Position numbers and translations under genes: made by a program
The notes under the pieces: generated by a model
The model's input: only the letters and a program-made list of their open reading frames with translations
Told to the model about the DNA's origin: nothing
Database searches by the model: none
Part shown: positions 1 through 8,741 of the stretch, one piece after another
Numbering within the stretch: position 1 is the stretch's first letter
Layout of the letters: each line of letters starts with the position of its first letter
From: Myxococcales bacterium
GTDB taxonomy: Bacteria; Myxococcota_A; UBA9160; UBA4427
Assembly (NCBI GenBank): GCA_012960035.1
Contig: DUBZ01000024.1
Location: forward strand, 1-37,636
Length of the DNA stretch: 37,636 bases
Direction of reading: 5' to 3'

Positions 1-1266
1 GAGAACGCAGCTTCTGCGCTCGCCCGCGTCGACGAAATTCCGATCGACATCGTTCTATGCGACGCCACAATGCCCGGACTCGATAATTTCGAATTGATGC
101 CCCAGGTCGCGCGCAAGCTGCCCGGCACACCGATGATCGTGATGTCTGCTGACGGCGTTATGGATCTGGCCGACAAGGCCTTGGAAATGGGCGCGTACGA
201 CTTCCTTGCTAAGCCAGTGATCACGTCGGAAGTTCTGCTCACGGTCAAGCGAGCACAAGATCGCGAACAAACGCGGCGCGCCACTGAACACTCAAAGCGG
301 GAATCCATTCGCGCGATCGGAGAACGCCCCATCGTCGCGGCTTCTAACACGATGATCGAAGTTCTTGAAATGGTCGAAAGGACCGCGGCCTACAAGACCA
401 CCGCCCTGCTCACCGGTGAAGCCGGTACAGGAAAAGAAGTCCTTGCACGTGCGATCCACGCCCAATCCCCGAGACGCAGCCAACCCTTCATGACGATTCA
501 TTGTGGTACGACGCCAGAGCACGCCCTTGAAAGTGAGCTGTTCGGGCATGCCAAAGGCGTCATGCCAGGCGCTGTGCGAGCGCAGCGCGGCGTTTTCGAA
601 CGAGCGTGCGGTGGGACGCTCTTTATCGAAGAGATCTCGCTCATGCCCCCTGCGCTGCAAGCCAAACTGGTAAGCGCCCTTCAAGAGGAAGAAGTACGTC
701 CGGTGGGTGACAGCAAGCCGGTCGCAATCGACGTGCATGTGATTGCCGCAACGAGCGTGGATCTCGAAGGCGCAATCGCCGACGGAAGCTTCCGCGAAGA
801 TCTCTACTACCGACTCAACGTGATGCAGGTCCAGGTACCCGCACTACGCGACCGGCCCGAAGACATCCCACTGCTGTGCGACCATTTCCTTGCCCACTAC
901 AGCGCGAGCCTTGGCAAGCAGGTCCGCAGGGTTTCCAACGACGCGCTCGACCGCTTGATCGGATATTCCTGGCCCGGCAACGTACGCGAACTCCAGAACG
1001 TCATTGAACGTGCGGTGATCGTGACCGAAGACGCGCGCGTTGCGATCAGCCACCTGCCCCGCGAAATCGTCGAGGCCAGTTCGACGGGAACGAGTGCCGA
1101 TTCCAAGACATACGCAATGCGGCGCGCGCGACGACTCTTCGAAATCGAACTGATCACGAGGGCCCTACGCGAAACCAACGGCAACCGAACCCATGCAGCC
1201 AAGCTTCTGGAGATCAGCCATCGCGCGCTGCTCTACAAGATCAAGGACTACGGCGTACGGGATTGA
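1..1266 (+). CDS. Sigma-54-activator-like response regulator with degenerate AAA+ motifs (5' end missing)
   Basis: The reading frame is already open at base 1, so the gene starts upstream. The first codons give the second half of a receiver domain with the phospho-acceptor Asp in the context LCDATMPG (codon at 61-63) and the conserved Lys in LAKPV. Next is an AAA+ domain with Walker A GEAGTGKE and arginine-finger region FREDLYYRLNV, then a Fis-type helix-turn-helix at the C terminus (NGNRTHAAKLLEISHRALLYKIK). The architecture is that of NtrC-family activators. Three key motifs deviate: the sigma-54 contact loop GAFTGA reads GVMPGA (556-573), Walker B reads FIEEIS instead of FLDEIG, and the sensor I ATN reads ATS (742-756). 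It therefore probably binds DNA and takes a phosphoryl signal but may not remodel sigma-54 holoenzyme in the usual way. It converges on pilR, whose stop lies 41 bases away. Confidence 0.85.
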   Translation, partial: ENAASALARVDEIPIDIVLCDATMPGLDNFELMPQVARKLPGTPMIVMSADGVMDLADKALEMGAYDFLAKPVITSEVLLTVKRAQDREQTRRATEHSKRESIRAIGERPIVAASNTMIEVLEMVERTAAYKTTALLTGEAGTGKEVLARAIHAQSPRRSQPFMTIHCGTTPEHALESELFGHAKGVMPGAVRAQRGVFERACGGTLFIEEISLMPPALQAKLVSALQEEEVRPVGDSKPVAIDVHVIAATSVDLEGAIADGSFREDLYYRLNVMQVQVPALRDRPEDIPLLCDHFLAHYSASLGKQVRRVSNDALDRLIGYSWPGNVRELQNVIERAVIVTEDARVAISHLPREIVEASSTGTSADSKTYAMRRARRLFEIELITRALRETNGNRTHAAKLLEISHRALLYKIKDYGVRD

Positions 1267-1307
1267 GCCTGACGGCTCGGAACGAACGGGGCCGACCTCG
1301 CAGGCTG

Positions 1308-2699
1308 CTAATACTTCGGGCGATCGTCGTGGTCGAGGCCAAGCTTTTCGAAGCGGTAGCGAAATGACCGGAACGAAATGCCAAGTAACTGAGCGGCGCG
1401 CTTCTTCACGCTACCCGAGGCACGCATGGCCTCTCCGATCAGCGAGCGTTCGTAGTTGTTGACGAGGTCCTCGAGATCAACACCCTTGTCGGTGATCTGG
1501 CACGAATAGGATACTCCCTGACGTCGTAGGATCGTGTCGGGGAACGCAGCGATCGTGATCGAGTCGCCCCGGCTTAGCGCCACAGCGCGTTCTACGATGT
1601 TCTCGAGTTCTCGCACATTGCCCGGATAGTCGTAGACCATGAGCTTGTCGAGCGCCTCGGCCTCGAGAGGAAGTTCTGCTTTTCCGATCTCCTTAGAGAA
1701 CTTCTCGACGAAGTGGCTCACGAGCAGTGGAATGTCTTCGCGGCGCTCAGCCAAAGTCGGGAGAGGAATCTCCATCACGTTCAAGCGGTAGAAGAGATCT
1801 TCGCGAAAGCGCCCTGCCCCAACTTCTTCGTCGAGCCTTCGGTTGGTGGCCGAGATCAAACGGACGTTCACACTCCGATCACTGGTACCGCCCACACGAC
1901 GAATCGACTTCTCCTGCAGAACGCGAAGCAACTTCACTTGCAAGGGCATCGAAAGCTCGCCGATCTCGTCGAGAAATAGCGAACCGTTGTCGGCAGCTTC
2001 GAAGAGGCCTTCTTTATTGCTGACGGCACCCGTAAACGAACCGCGTACGTGACCAAAGAGTTCACTTTCGAGCAGGTTCTCCGGAATCGCGCCGCAGTTG
2101 ATCGCGACAAAGGGTTTGTCCGCGCGGTCACTTTGGTCGTGGATCGCCCGGGCGACAAGTTCCTTTCCGGTGCCGCTTGCACCGCTGACCAACACATTGA
2201 TTCGGGTGTCGGCGACTTGGGAAATGAAGTCGTAGACGCGCTGCATCACCGAGCTCGTGCCGATGATTTGGCGCTTTCGTTTCTGCACGCGCAGTTCGCT
2301 TCGCAACCGCTGATTTTCGCTGGCGAGAAGTTTCTTTTCCAGCGCCTTCTCGACGACTAGCCGGATCTCATCAACCTTGAATGGCTTGGTGATGTAGTCG
2401 TACGCGCCGTCCTTCATGGCGGCAATCGCACTGTCGGTTGTGGCGAACGCGGTAATCATGATCGTCACCGTGTCTTCGCAGCTTGCGCGCACGACGCGGA
2501 GCAGATCGAGCCCAGAGCCGTCGGGCATCTGCATGTCGCTGATCAGTAGATCGAAGTCGTCGTTTTCGAGACAAAGTGTGGCACTCGCCACGTCGCTAGC
2601 GGTCGTGACTTCATACCCTTCGCGGCGAAAGAAGATCTCGAGGAACTCCTGCATGCTGCGTTCGTCGTCGACGATGAGGACTCGGGCCTTGGCGGTCAT
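1308..2699 (-). CDS. pilR: Type IV pilus response regulator PilR (sigma-54 activator)
   Basis: 463 residues. N-terminal receiver with acidic pocket D11/D12, phospho-acceptor D55 (LLISDMQMPDGSG) and K105 (ITKPF); central AAA+ domain with Walker A GASGTGKE, an intact sigma-54 loop GSFTGA, Walker B FLDEIGE and sensor ATN; C-terminal Fis-type helix-turn-helix (KKRAAQLLGISFRSFRYRFEKL). This is the normal NtrC-type layout and length. Its ATG overlaps the pilS stop by four bases (ATGA), so the pair is translationally coupled. With pilS directly upstream and pilC, pilT and pilB beyond, it is assigned as PilR, which in known systems activates pilA transcription with sigma-54. No pilA gene is in the window, so the target lies elsewhere. 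Other NtrC-family names are possible from sequence alone; the context decides. Confidence 0.93.
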   Translation of the reverse strand: MTAKARVLIVDDERSMQEFLEIFFRREGYEVTTASDVASATLCLENDDFDLLISDMQMPDGSGLDLLRVVRASCEDTVTIMITAFATTDSAIAAMKDGAYDYITKPFKVDEIRLVVEKALEKKLLASENQRLRSELRVQKRKRQIIGTSSVMQRVYDFISQVADTRINVLVSGASGTGKELVARAIHDQSDRADKPFVAINCGAIPENLLESELFGHVRGSFTGAVSNKEGLFEAADNGSLFLDEIGELSMPLQVKLLRVLQEKSIRRVGGTSDRSVNVRLISATNRRLDEEVGAGRFREDLFYRLNVMEIPLPTLAERREDIPLLVSHFVEKFSKEIGKAELPLEAEALDKLMVYDYPGNVRELENIVERAVALSRGDSITIAAFPDTILRRQGVSYSCQITDKGVDLEDLVNNYERSLIGEAMRASGSVKKRAAQLLGISFRSFRYRFEKLGLDHDDRPKY

Positions 2700-4489
2700 T
2701 GCGTACCCTCAACACCGGGCAAACGAATCCTAAACGTCGTCCCTTGGCCCAGATGACTTTCCAACTTCAATTCGCCCCCGTGGTTCTCTACGATGCGGTG
2801 CACGGTCGGTAGTCCCAAGCCCGTACCCCCTTGCTTCGTGGTAAAAAACGGTTCAAAGATATTTCGCACGACCTCATCCGAGATCCCGCACCCTGTATCC
2901 GTGACTTCGATCTCGAGCCAACCCGTGCTGGGTCCGCCGCCCTTTATTTCGATCACACTGTCGCTTTCTCTATTCGCTGGGGTGTCCGCCGATTTCGTAA
3001 CGGAATCCCGTATCATTGCGTTTCGGACAAATCCCGTTTGCTCTTGAGTGGAGTTGCGCTTGCATGAACGCGCAACCAGGCGCAGCTCACCACCTTTGGG
3101 CATCGATTGGATTGCGTTAAGGCACAGGTTCCACAGCATCTGCCGGATCTGGCCTGCATCGGATTGAATCTGGAGACCCGGTTCGACGTTGGCGCGCAGC
3201 TTGATTTCCTGCGGAAGCGTGGGCGCGATCATGTTCGTGAGGTCGCCAAACAAACGGTCCAGATCGACATGAGCCGTCACGGTGGGCGCTGGACGCGCAT
3301 ACCGGAGAAAGTCGGTAATCAAATGATTCAGGCGATCGGTTTCTCGCTCCACGATCCCCATGAGCCGAGCCGATTCGCCGTCAACGTCCCGCTCGCTGGC
3401 CAAAATTTGAATCGAACCGGAGATCGATGCGAGGGGATTGCGAATTTCATGCGCGATCTTCGCCGACAACTCGCCCACCGCGGCAAGGCGCTCGGACCTG
3501 GTGAGGTCAATTTCCATCGCAACCACGTCGGTGACGTCCTGGAAGATCACGACACGGCCTTGATCGCCGCCGTCCTCGCCACGTAACACGCTATCTGCGA
3601 GACCGAGATAGAGCTTGTCGCCGCGGCTGTTGGTGTAACGGAGCCGGGCGCGCCCACTTTTTTCGGCAGACTGGGCCCCGAACGATGCGAACATCGCCTT
3701 CGCTCCGGGGATGACGTCTTCGAGGTCCCGCCCGATTGCTCGTGCTGTTTCTAGGCCAGTAATCTGTTCAGCTTCGGGATTGAACGAGGTCACGCGACTG
3801 TCTGAATCCGTGGTCAGCAAGCCGCTCATAATGCTCTCGACCGTACAGCGATGAAGGTCCTGTAAAATACGAAGATCGATCGTGCTTTGGTCGAGGGCTG
3901 CACCGGTGCGCTGGAGCTCGCGACTCAGAAGACTTGCAAGGGTACCGACGGCAAACAACGCCCCGCCCTGTACCATCCACACCACAACCAGCCGCGTGAA
4001 TTCGATCCGACCGCTGGCCGCGAACTGCCCCAACCCCCAACCTTCATTGGCGGTAAGCAGTGCCATGCCATAGGCGAGCACGCTGAGCCCTGTCGCCCCG
4101 ATCGCCACCCGGCTCTGGAACAAAAGCGCGCCGTACAAGATCACCAACACATAGAGGAAAGTGAAGACCGACTCGCGGCCTCCGCTGAAGTGGACGAGCG
4201 ACGTGACAATCGCCACGTCCATAGCGATTTGAAGACTCGCAAAGCGGTCAGGGTTTCGAATGCGTCCGAAGGACGTCCCCGAAATGACTGCGGCAAAGAA
4301 CGCGAAGGTCACCGTCCAGTAGATGCCATTGCGGGCTTCATCGGAAAGGTCGCGACCGATGCCATCGAGTCCGGCCGCGATCACGAGGCTCGACAGAGCA
4401 AGGAACAAACGCCCGCCCATCAACCAGACGAGGCGGCGTTCGGTTTCCTCATCCAGAGCCGAGCTCCTCCGCTGGGGCGATTTCGTCAC
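2696..4489 (-). CDS. pilS: Type IV pilus sensor histidine kinase PilS
   Basis: 597 residues from a GTG start. Residues about 20-190 hold roughly six hydrophobic segments, followed by a PAS domain (from about residue 215, TVESIMSGLLTTDSDSRVTS), a HisKA domain with H-box KIAHEIRNPLASISGS, and an HATPase domain with N-box LWNLCLNAIQSM, G1 DTGCGIS and G2 GGTGLGLP. Six-helix membrane sensor plus PAS plus kinase is the PilS layout. Between the N-box and G1 there is a polar stretch of about 50 residues (centred on 2960-3070) that is longer than usual. It lies 19 bases downstream of pilC and overlaps pilR by four bases. It should phosphorylate the adjacent PilR; in characterised systems PilS senses major pilin in the inner membrane. 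Confidence 0.93.
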   Translation of the reverse strand: MTKSPQRRSSALDEETERRLVWLMGGRLFLALSSLVIAAGLDGIGRDLSDEARNGIYWTVTFAFFAAVISGTSFGRIRNPDRFASLQIAMDVAIVTSLVHFSGGRESVFTFLYVLVILYGALLFQSRVAIGATGLSVLAYGMALLTANEGWGLGQFAASGRIEFTRLVVVWMVQGGALFAVGTLASLLSRELQRTGAALDQSTIDLRILQDLHRCTVESIMSGLLTTDSDSRVTSFNPEAEQITGLETARAIGRDLEDVIPGAKAMFASFGAQSAEKSGRARLRYTNSRGDKLYLGLADSVLRGEDGGDQGRVVIFQDVTDVVAMEIDLTRSERLAAVGELSAKIAHEIRNPLASISGSIQILASERDVDGESARLMGIVERETDRLNHLITDFLRYARPAPTVTAHVDLDRLFGDLTNMIAPTLPQEIKLRANVEPGLQIQSDAGQIRQMLWNLCLNAIQSMPKGGELRLVARSCKRNSTQEQTGFVRNAMIRDSVTKSADTPANRESDSVIEIKGGGPSTGWLEIEVTDTGCGISDEVVRNIFEPFFTTKQGGTGLGLPTVHRIVENHGGELKLESHLGQGTTFRIRLPGVEGTQ

Positions 4490-4508
4490 GTAGTTGCCCT
4501 GCGGCGCG

Positions 4509-5720
4509 CTAGTTAATCGAGTCGGCGATCTTGAAGATCGGCAAGTACATGGCGACCAAAATGGTACCGACCGAGCCGCCCATGAAGACCAGCATGACCG
4601 GTTCGAGCATCGCGGTCAGCGCGCCTACCGCAACGTCGACTTCGTCGTCGTAGAACTCGGCGATCTTGGTCAACATAATTTCCATCGACCCCGTCTCTTC
4701 ACCGACGGCCATCATCTGCACCATCATGGTCGGGAAGATGATCGAGTCTTGCAGCGGCTCGGCGAGCGTCTTGCCTTCGGAAATCGCCGCACGGCAGTTC
4801 TGCAACTCTTCTTCGATGATCAGGTTGCCCGCGGTTTTCGCCGTAATGTCGAGGGCGTCGAGAATCGGGACACCACTCGAAATCATGGTTCCGAGGGTTC
4901 GGGTAAAGCGCGCCACCGCGACCTTCTTGATAATCGAACCAAAGATCGGGAGCTTCAGATTGACTCTGTGAACCTGATACTTGAACGCCAGGCTCTTCCT
5001 GTACGCGGCTTTGAACGCCGACACAAAGAGAAAACCACCCACCATCATGTACATGATGTATGCCTGCAGCCAATCACTGATGGCGATCACCATGGCCGTC
5101 GGGCCAGGCAGCTCGCCACCAAAGTCTGCGAACATTTTCTCGAAGACGGGGATGACATAAACGAGAAGCACAACGATGACCGCCATTGCGATCGTGCTGA
5201 CGGTTGCCGGGTAGACCATCGCGCCGTGCAGCTGGCGGGCGAGCTTGTCTGCCTTTTCGAGCTGAGTCGCGAGGCGATTCATGATCGTATCGAGGATGCC
5301 GCCGATTTCGCCGGCTGCAATCAAGTTCACGAACAAATCATCGAAGACCTGAGGATGACGGCCCAATGAATCCGCGAAGGTCTGGCCCGATTCAACGTCA
5401 GATTTCACTTCGTCGATAATTCGCTTGAACGTGGGGTTTTCGTGGTTATCGCCCAAAATGTGGAGGCACTGCATGAGCGGCAGACCGGCATCAATCATCA
5501 CTGCGAACTGGCGTGTAAACACAACCAAGTCTTTCGTAACGACCTTCGGCTGCAGGAAGGTAAATATGTCTTCGAGGTTCTTGGGTTTTTCTTTGATACT
5601 GATCGGCAAGATGCCCTGAGCGCGCAGCTGCGCCATTACGCCATCTTTGTCCGACGCCTCAAGAACACCCTTTTTATTGGCACCCTGTCGTGTTCGACCT
5701 GACCAGGTATATACCGACAT
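4509..5720 (-). CDS. pilC: Type IV pilus inner-membrane platform protein PilC
   Basis: 403 residues, the usual length for the GspF/PilC family. Two T2SF domains can be seen, each with the typical FTRQFAVMIDAGLPLMQCL- and FTRTLGTMISSGVPILDAL-type start, and three hydrophobic segments (about residues 170-195, 215-245 and 375-395). The ATG at 5720 has a GGAGG sequence nine bases upstream. PilC is the inner-membrane platform on which PilB and PilT act to add or remove pilin subunits. It lies between pilT (91-base gap) and pilS (19-base gap), the order seen in Geobacter and Myxococcus. Confidence 0.95.
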   Translation of the reverse strand: MSVYTWSGRTRQGANKKGVLEASDKDGVMAQLRAQGILPISIKEKPKNLEDIFTFLQPKVVTKDLVVFTRQFAVMIDAGLPLMQCLHILGDNHENPTFKRIIDEVKSDVESGQTFADSLGRHPQVFDDLFVNLIAAGEIGGILDTIMNRLATQLEKADKLARQLHGAMVYPATVSTIAMAVIVVLLVYVIPVFEKMFADFGGELPGPTAMVIAISDWLQAYIMYMMVGGFLFVSAFKAAYRKSLAFKYQVHRVNLKLPIFGSIIKKVAVARFTRTLGTMISSGVPILDALDITAKTAGNLIIEEELQNCRAAISEGKTLAEPLQDSIIFPTMMVQMMAVGEETGSMEIMLTKIAEFYDDEVDVAVGALTAMLEPVMLVFMGGSVGTILVAMYLPIFKIADSIN

Positions 5721-5811
5721 CTCTCTTTACCTCCATCGCGACATCGACTGCGCGATCCGCCTGCATCCAGCCGAATCGGCCGAGATGCAAAAGACTTTGT
5801 GATCTAGCTCT

Positions 5812-6888
5812 CTACTTCCCGTTGTCGGGCTGAGGAATCAACTGCCGCAATTCCTGCTCATCGGAACTACGACCAATGGCGTCGTCCATGGTGATCAAAC
5901 GCCGCTGAACCAAGGAGGCCAGACTCTGGTTCATCGTCTGCATCCCAAACTTGCCCTGGCCTACCTGCATCGCGGAATAGATCTGGTGGACTTTGTCGTC
6001 GCGAATGAGATGGCGAATAGCGGGGTTGGGCACCATGACTTCAAGGGCCATCGCGCGACCCGGGCCATTGGCCCTCGGTATCAAGGACTGACACATCACA
6101 CCCTCGAGCACGAACGAAAGCTGCTGGCGGATCTGGGACTGCTGATACGGCGGAAACACGTCAACGATACGGTTGATGGTCTGCGCGGCTGAGTTGGTGT
6201 GAAGCGTCGCGAAGCAAAGGTGGCCGGTTTCCGCGACGGTGAGTGCTGCCTCGATGGTCTCGAGATCGCGCAGTTCGCCAATCAGCACAACATCCGGATC
6301 CTGGCGAAGAATGTATTTAAGGGCCTGCTTGAAGCCCTGCGTGTCCGCACCGATTTCGCGTTGATTGACCACGCAGCCCTTATGGGGGTGCAGGTATTCG
6401 ATCGGGTCTTCGACCGTAATGATGTGCTCATGTCGATCTTGGTTGATCTTGTCGATGATACTCGCAAGCGTCGTCGACTTCCCCGAGCCAGTCGGCCCGG
6501 TGACGAGAACCAAGCCACGAGGACGCTTTGCCAGATCAGCCACGATCGGGGGCAGCCCCAGTTCTTCAAACGTCAAGATCTTGAATGGAACCGCGCGGAA
6601 GGCACCCGCAACGTTGCCGCGCTGAACAAACACGTTGCCACGGAAGCGGGACAAGCGTTGCACGCTGAACGATAGGTCTAGTTCGTTGCCTTCTTCAAAG
6701 CGATGCTTCTGCGCGTCCGTGAGCACCGAGTAGCAAAGCTGCTTGGTGTCCTGGGGCGACAGAGGCGGCATCTTCAGTGCATGCAACTTGCCGTCTATTC
6801 GCAGCTGCGGAGGCGTGCCCGTCGTAAGATGAAGGTCACTTGCGCCCTTCTCGATCATCGCCTTCAAGAGCTGATGCATGTTCGCCAT
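5812..6888 (-). CDS. pilT: Type IV pilus retraction ATPase PilT
   Basis: 358 residues, the normal PilT length. N terminus MHQLLKAMIEKGASDLHL is the PilT PAS-like start. Walker A GPTGSGKST, Asp box, Walker B (IGELRD) and His box (HTNSAAQTI) are intact, and the C-terminal PilT signature appears as AIRHLIRDDKVHQIYS, close to AIRNLIRE. This signature separates PilT from PilB and from general secretion ATPases. PilT is the cytoplasmic hexameric ATPase that powers pilus retraction and hence twitching. It starts 21 bases after the pilB stop, with GGGAG upstream of the ATG. A paralogue such as PilU cannot be excluded elsewhere, but the cluster position favours PilT itself. Confidence 0.95.
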   Translation of the reverse strand: MANMHQLLKAMIEKGASDLHLTTGTPPQLRIDGKLHALKMPPLSPQDTKQLCYSVLTDAQKHRFEEGNELDLSFSVQRLSRFRGNVFVQRGNVAGAFRAVPFKILTFEELGLPPIVADLAKRPRGLVLVTGPTGSGKSTTLASIIDKINQDRHEHIITVEDPIEYLHPHKGCVVNQREIGADTQGFKQALKYILRQDPDVVLIGELRDLETIEAALTVAETGHLCFATLHTNSAAQTINRIVDVFPPYQQSQIRQQLSFVLEGVMCQSLIPRANGPGRAMALEVMVPNPAIRHLIRDDKVHQIYSAMQVGQGKFGMQTMNQSLASLVQRRLITMDDAIGRSSDEQELRQLIPQPDNGK

Positions 6889-6909
6889 TCGTCGTGCTCC
6901 CTATTTGTT

Positions 6910-8613
6910 CTAGCTCGCGTCCGAAGTCGAGACGCGAAAAACTTCACTAAGTGTGATGTTTTGGCCGTGCATCATGTTGAGTGCACTTCGGCGCAAGGTC
7001 ACCATCCCACCGCGAATCGCTTCGCGCTTGATCTCGGTGGACGACGCACCATTGAGCACGTATTCCTTCAACTCTTCGGTCATGACCATCACTTCGTAAC
7101 AAGCGATTCGGCCCTTGAAACCGGTATCGGAACAATTGGAACAACCTGCACCGCGTACCGGCGCGATCCCCTTGGCTTCATCTTCGGACATACCGGCGTC
7201 GACGAGTTCTTCGACAGCGACCTCCGGATCCGGCTCTTTGCACTGTTCGCAGACCCGGCGTGCGAGACGCTGGGCCACGATGCAGTTCACCGACGAAGCA
7301 ACCAAGAACGGTTCGATGCCCATGTTCAACAGACGATTGACCGTCGACGGCGCGTCATTGGTATGAAGCGTCGAAAGAACCATATGGCCCGTGAGTGCGG
7401 CCTTGACCGCGATTTCGGCGGTTTCGAAGTCACGAATCTCACCGACCATGATGATGTCGGGATCCTGACGAAGGAAGGAGCGAAGTGCGGCCGCAAAGTT
7501 CAGGCCGATGTCCTCATGCATCTGAACTTGGTTGATGCCGCTGAGGTTAAATTCGACGGGATCCTCGGCCGTCGAGAGGTTTTCGCCCACCTGGTTTAGT
7601 TCGCTCAATGCCGAATACAGTGTCGTCGTCTTACCAGACCCCGTCGGCCCCGTGACAAGCACCATGCCAAAGGGTTGATGAATCGAGTGCTTAAACCCTT
7701 TGAGCTGCTCTTTCTCGAACCCGAGCTTAGTCATGTCGAGCTGCAAGTTTGATTTGTCGAGCAAGCGAAGCACGATTTTTTCGCCGAATAGCGTCGGCAG
7801 GACCGAAACACGAAAATCCATCTCGCGTCCGCGACCCATCTTGAGCTTGATGCGGCCATCCTGTGGCAAGCGACGCTCGGCGATGTCGAGTTCCGACATG
7901 ATCTTGATGCGGCTCGTCAAAGCGTTCTTGAGCTTGAGCGGCGGCTTCATCACCTCATACAGCACACCATCGATGCGATACCGGACGCGAAAGCTCTTTT
8001 CGTAGGGCTCAACATGAATATCTGACGCAGATCGCTTCACGGCGTCGGTCAAGATCAGGTTCACAAGCTTGACGACCGGCGCGTCCTCAGCCTCTCGGCC
8101 CAGTTCGCCTGCGTCGAGTTCTTCTTCGCCCTGTACCAAGTCGATATCGCTATCGTCGAAACCAGCCATGACTTCGTCGAGAACGTCAGCCTGCTCGTAG
8201 TGTTTTTCGATGGCGCGCTTGATCGCGTCTTCAGAAGCGACGACCGGCTGGATGTTGTATCCGGTCAAAAACTTAATGTCGTCGAGCGCGAAGATGTTGG
8301 ACGGGTCGGCAGTAGCGAGGATCAACGTCGAACCCGCGCGATTGACGGGAACGACCGTATGCTTGGTCGCAACGTCTTCGGGGATCAACTGCGTGACTTC
8401 CGGCGACACATCAAATTCGTCGAGATTGATAGACGGAACACCGTACTGCTTGGCAACGAAGTCGGTGAGTTCAGACTCTTCGAGAAAGCCCATCCCGGTA
8501 ATTTCGCAACCAAGGCGCTTGCCGCTGACCGCTGCACCCGACCTGGCTTTCTGGAGCTGATCTGCTGAAAGCAGATTCTCCTTTACGAGGAGTTCCCCGA
8601 TACGCTCGTTCAA
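6910..8613 (-). CDS. pilB: Type IV pilus extension ATPase PilB
   Basis: 567 residues from the TTG at 8613, which gives the family-typical N terminus LNERIGELLVKENLLS and has GGGGGGAAG just upstream. A GTG at 8661 would add 16 residues (STCVYCTRLRWGEAK) unlike any PilB start. N-terminal MshEN-type domain (about 1-150), which in relatives binds cyclic di-GMP; GspE ATPase domain with Walker A GPTGSGKTTT, Asp box SDIHVEPY, Walker B MVGEIRD and His box HTNDAPST; and a four-cysteine zinc motif CEQCKE...CSNCSD. PilB powers pilin polymerisation on PilC. The gene is downstream of ribF and a flippase-like gene and upstream of pilT. Confidence 0.94.
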   Translation of the reverse strand: MNERIGELLVKENLLSADQLQKARSGAAVSGKRLGCEITGMGFLEESELTDFVAKQYGVPSINLDEFDVSPEVTQLIPEDVATKHTVVPVNRAGSTLILATADPSNIFALDDIKFLTGYNIQPVVASEDAIKRAIEKHYEQADVLDEVMAGFDDSDIDLVQGEEELDAGELGREAEDAPVVKLVNLILTDAVKRSASDIHVEPYEKSFRVRYRIDGVLYEVMKPPLKLKNALTSRIKIMSELDIAERRLPQDGRIKLKMGRGREMDFRVSVLPTLFGEKIVLRLLDKSNLQLDMTKLGFEKEQLKGFKHSIHQPFGMVLVTGPTGSGKTTTLYSALSELNQVGENLSTAEDPVEFNLSGINQVQMHEDIGLNFAAALRSFLRQDPDIIMVGEIRDFETAEIAVKAALTGHMVLSTLHTNDAPSTVNRLLNMGIEPFLVASSVNCIVAQRLARRVCEQCKEPDPEVAVEELVDAGMSEDEAKGIAPVRGAGCSNCSDTGFKGRIACYEVMVMTEELKEYVLNGASSTEIKREAIRGGMVTLRRSALNMMHGQNITLSEVFRVSTSDAS

Positions 8614-8741
8614 CTTGGCTTCCCCCCACCGTAACCGCGTGCAATAGACGCACGTCGACACGAAACTCCGCGCAAGAGTTGCATCGCGAGCGCCCTAAAC
8701 ACGACTTCAGTCGAGTGCAAAAGCGGTGCAACCCCGACGAA

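Noticed and set aside
1267..1307. Imperfect nested GCCTG...CAGGC repeat between the two convergent regulators as a terminator
   Set aside because: The stem has mismatches and a large loop, with no T-run on either side.
3107..3586. Long plus-strand frame antisense to pilS, and similar antisense frames across the pilus genes (e.g. 4494-5369, 6703-7599)
   Set aside because: They are shadows of strongly supported genes in GC-rich DNA and carry no domain signal.
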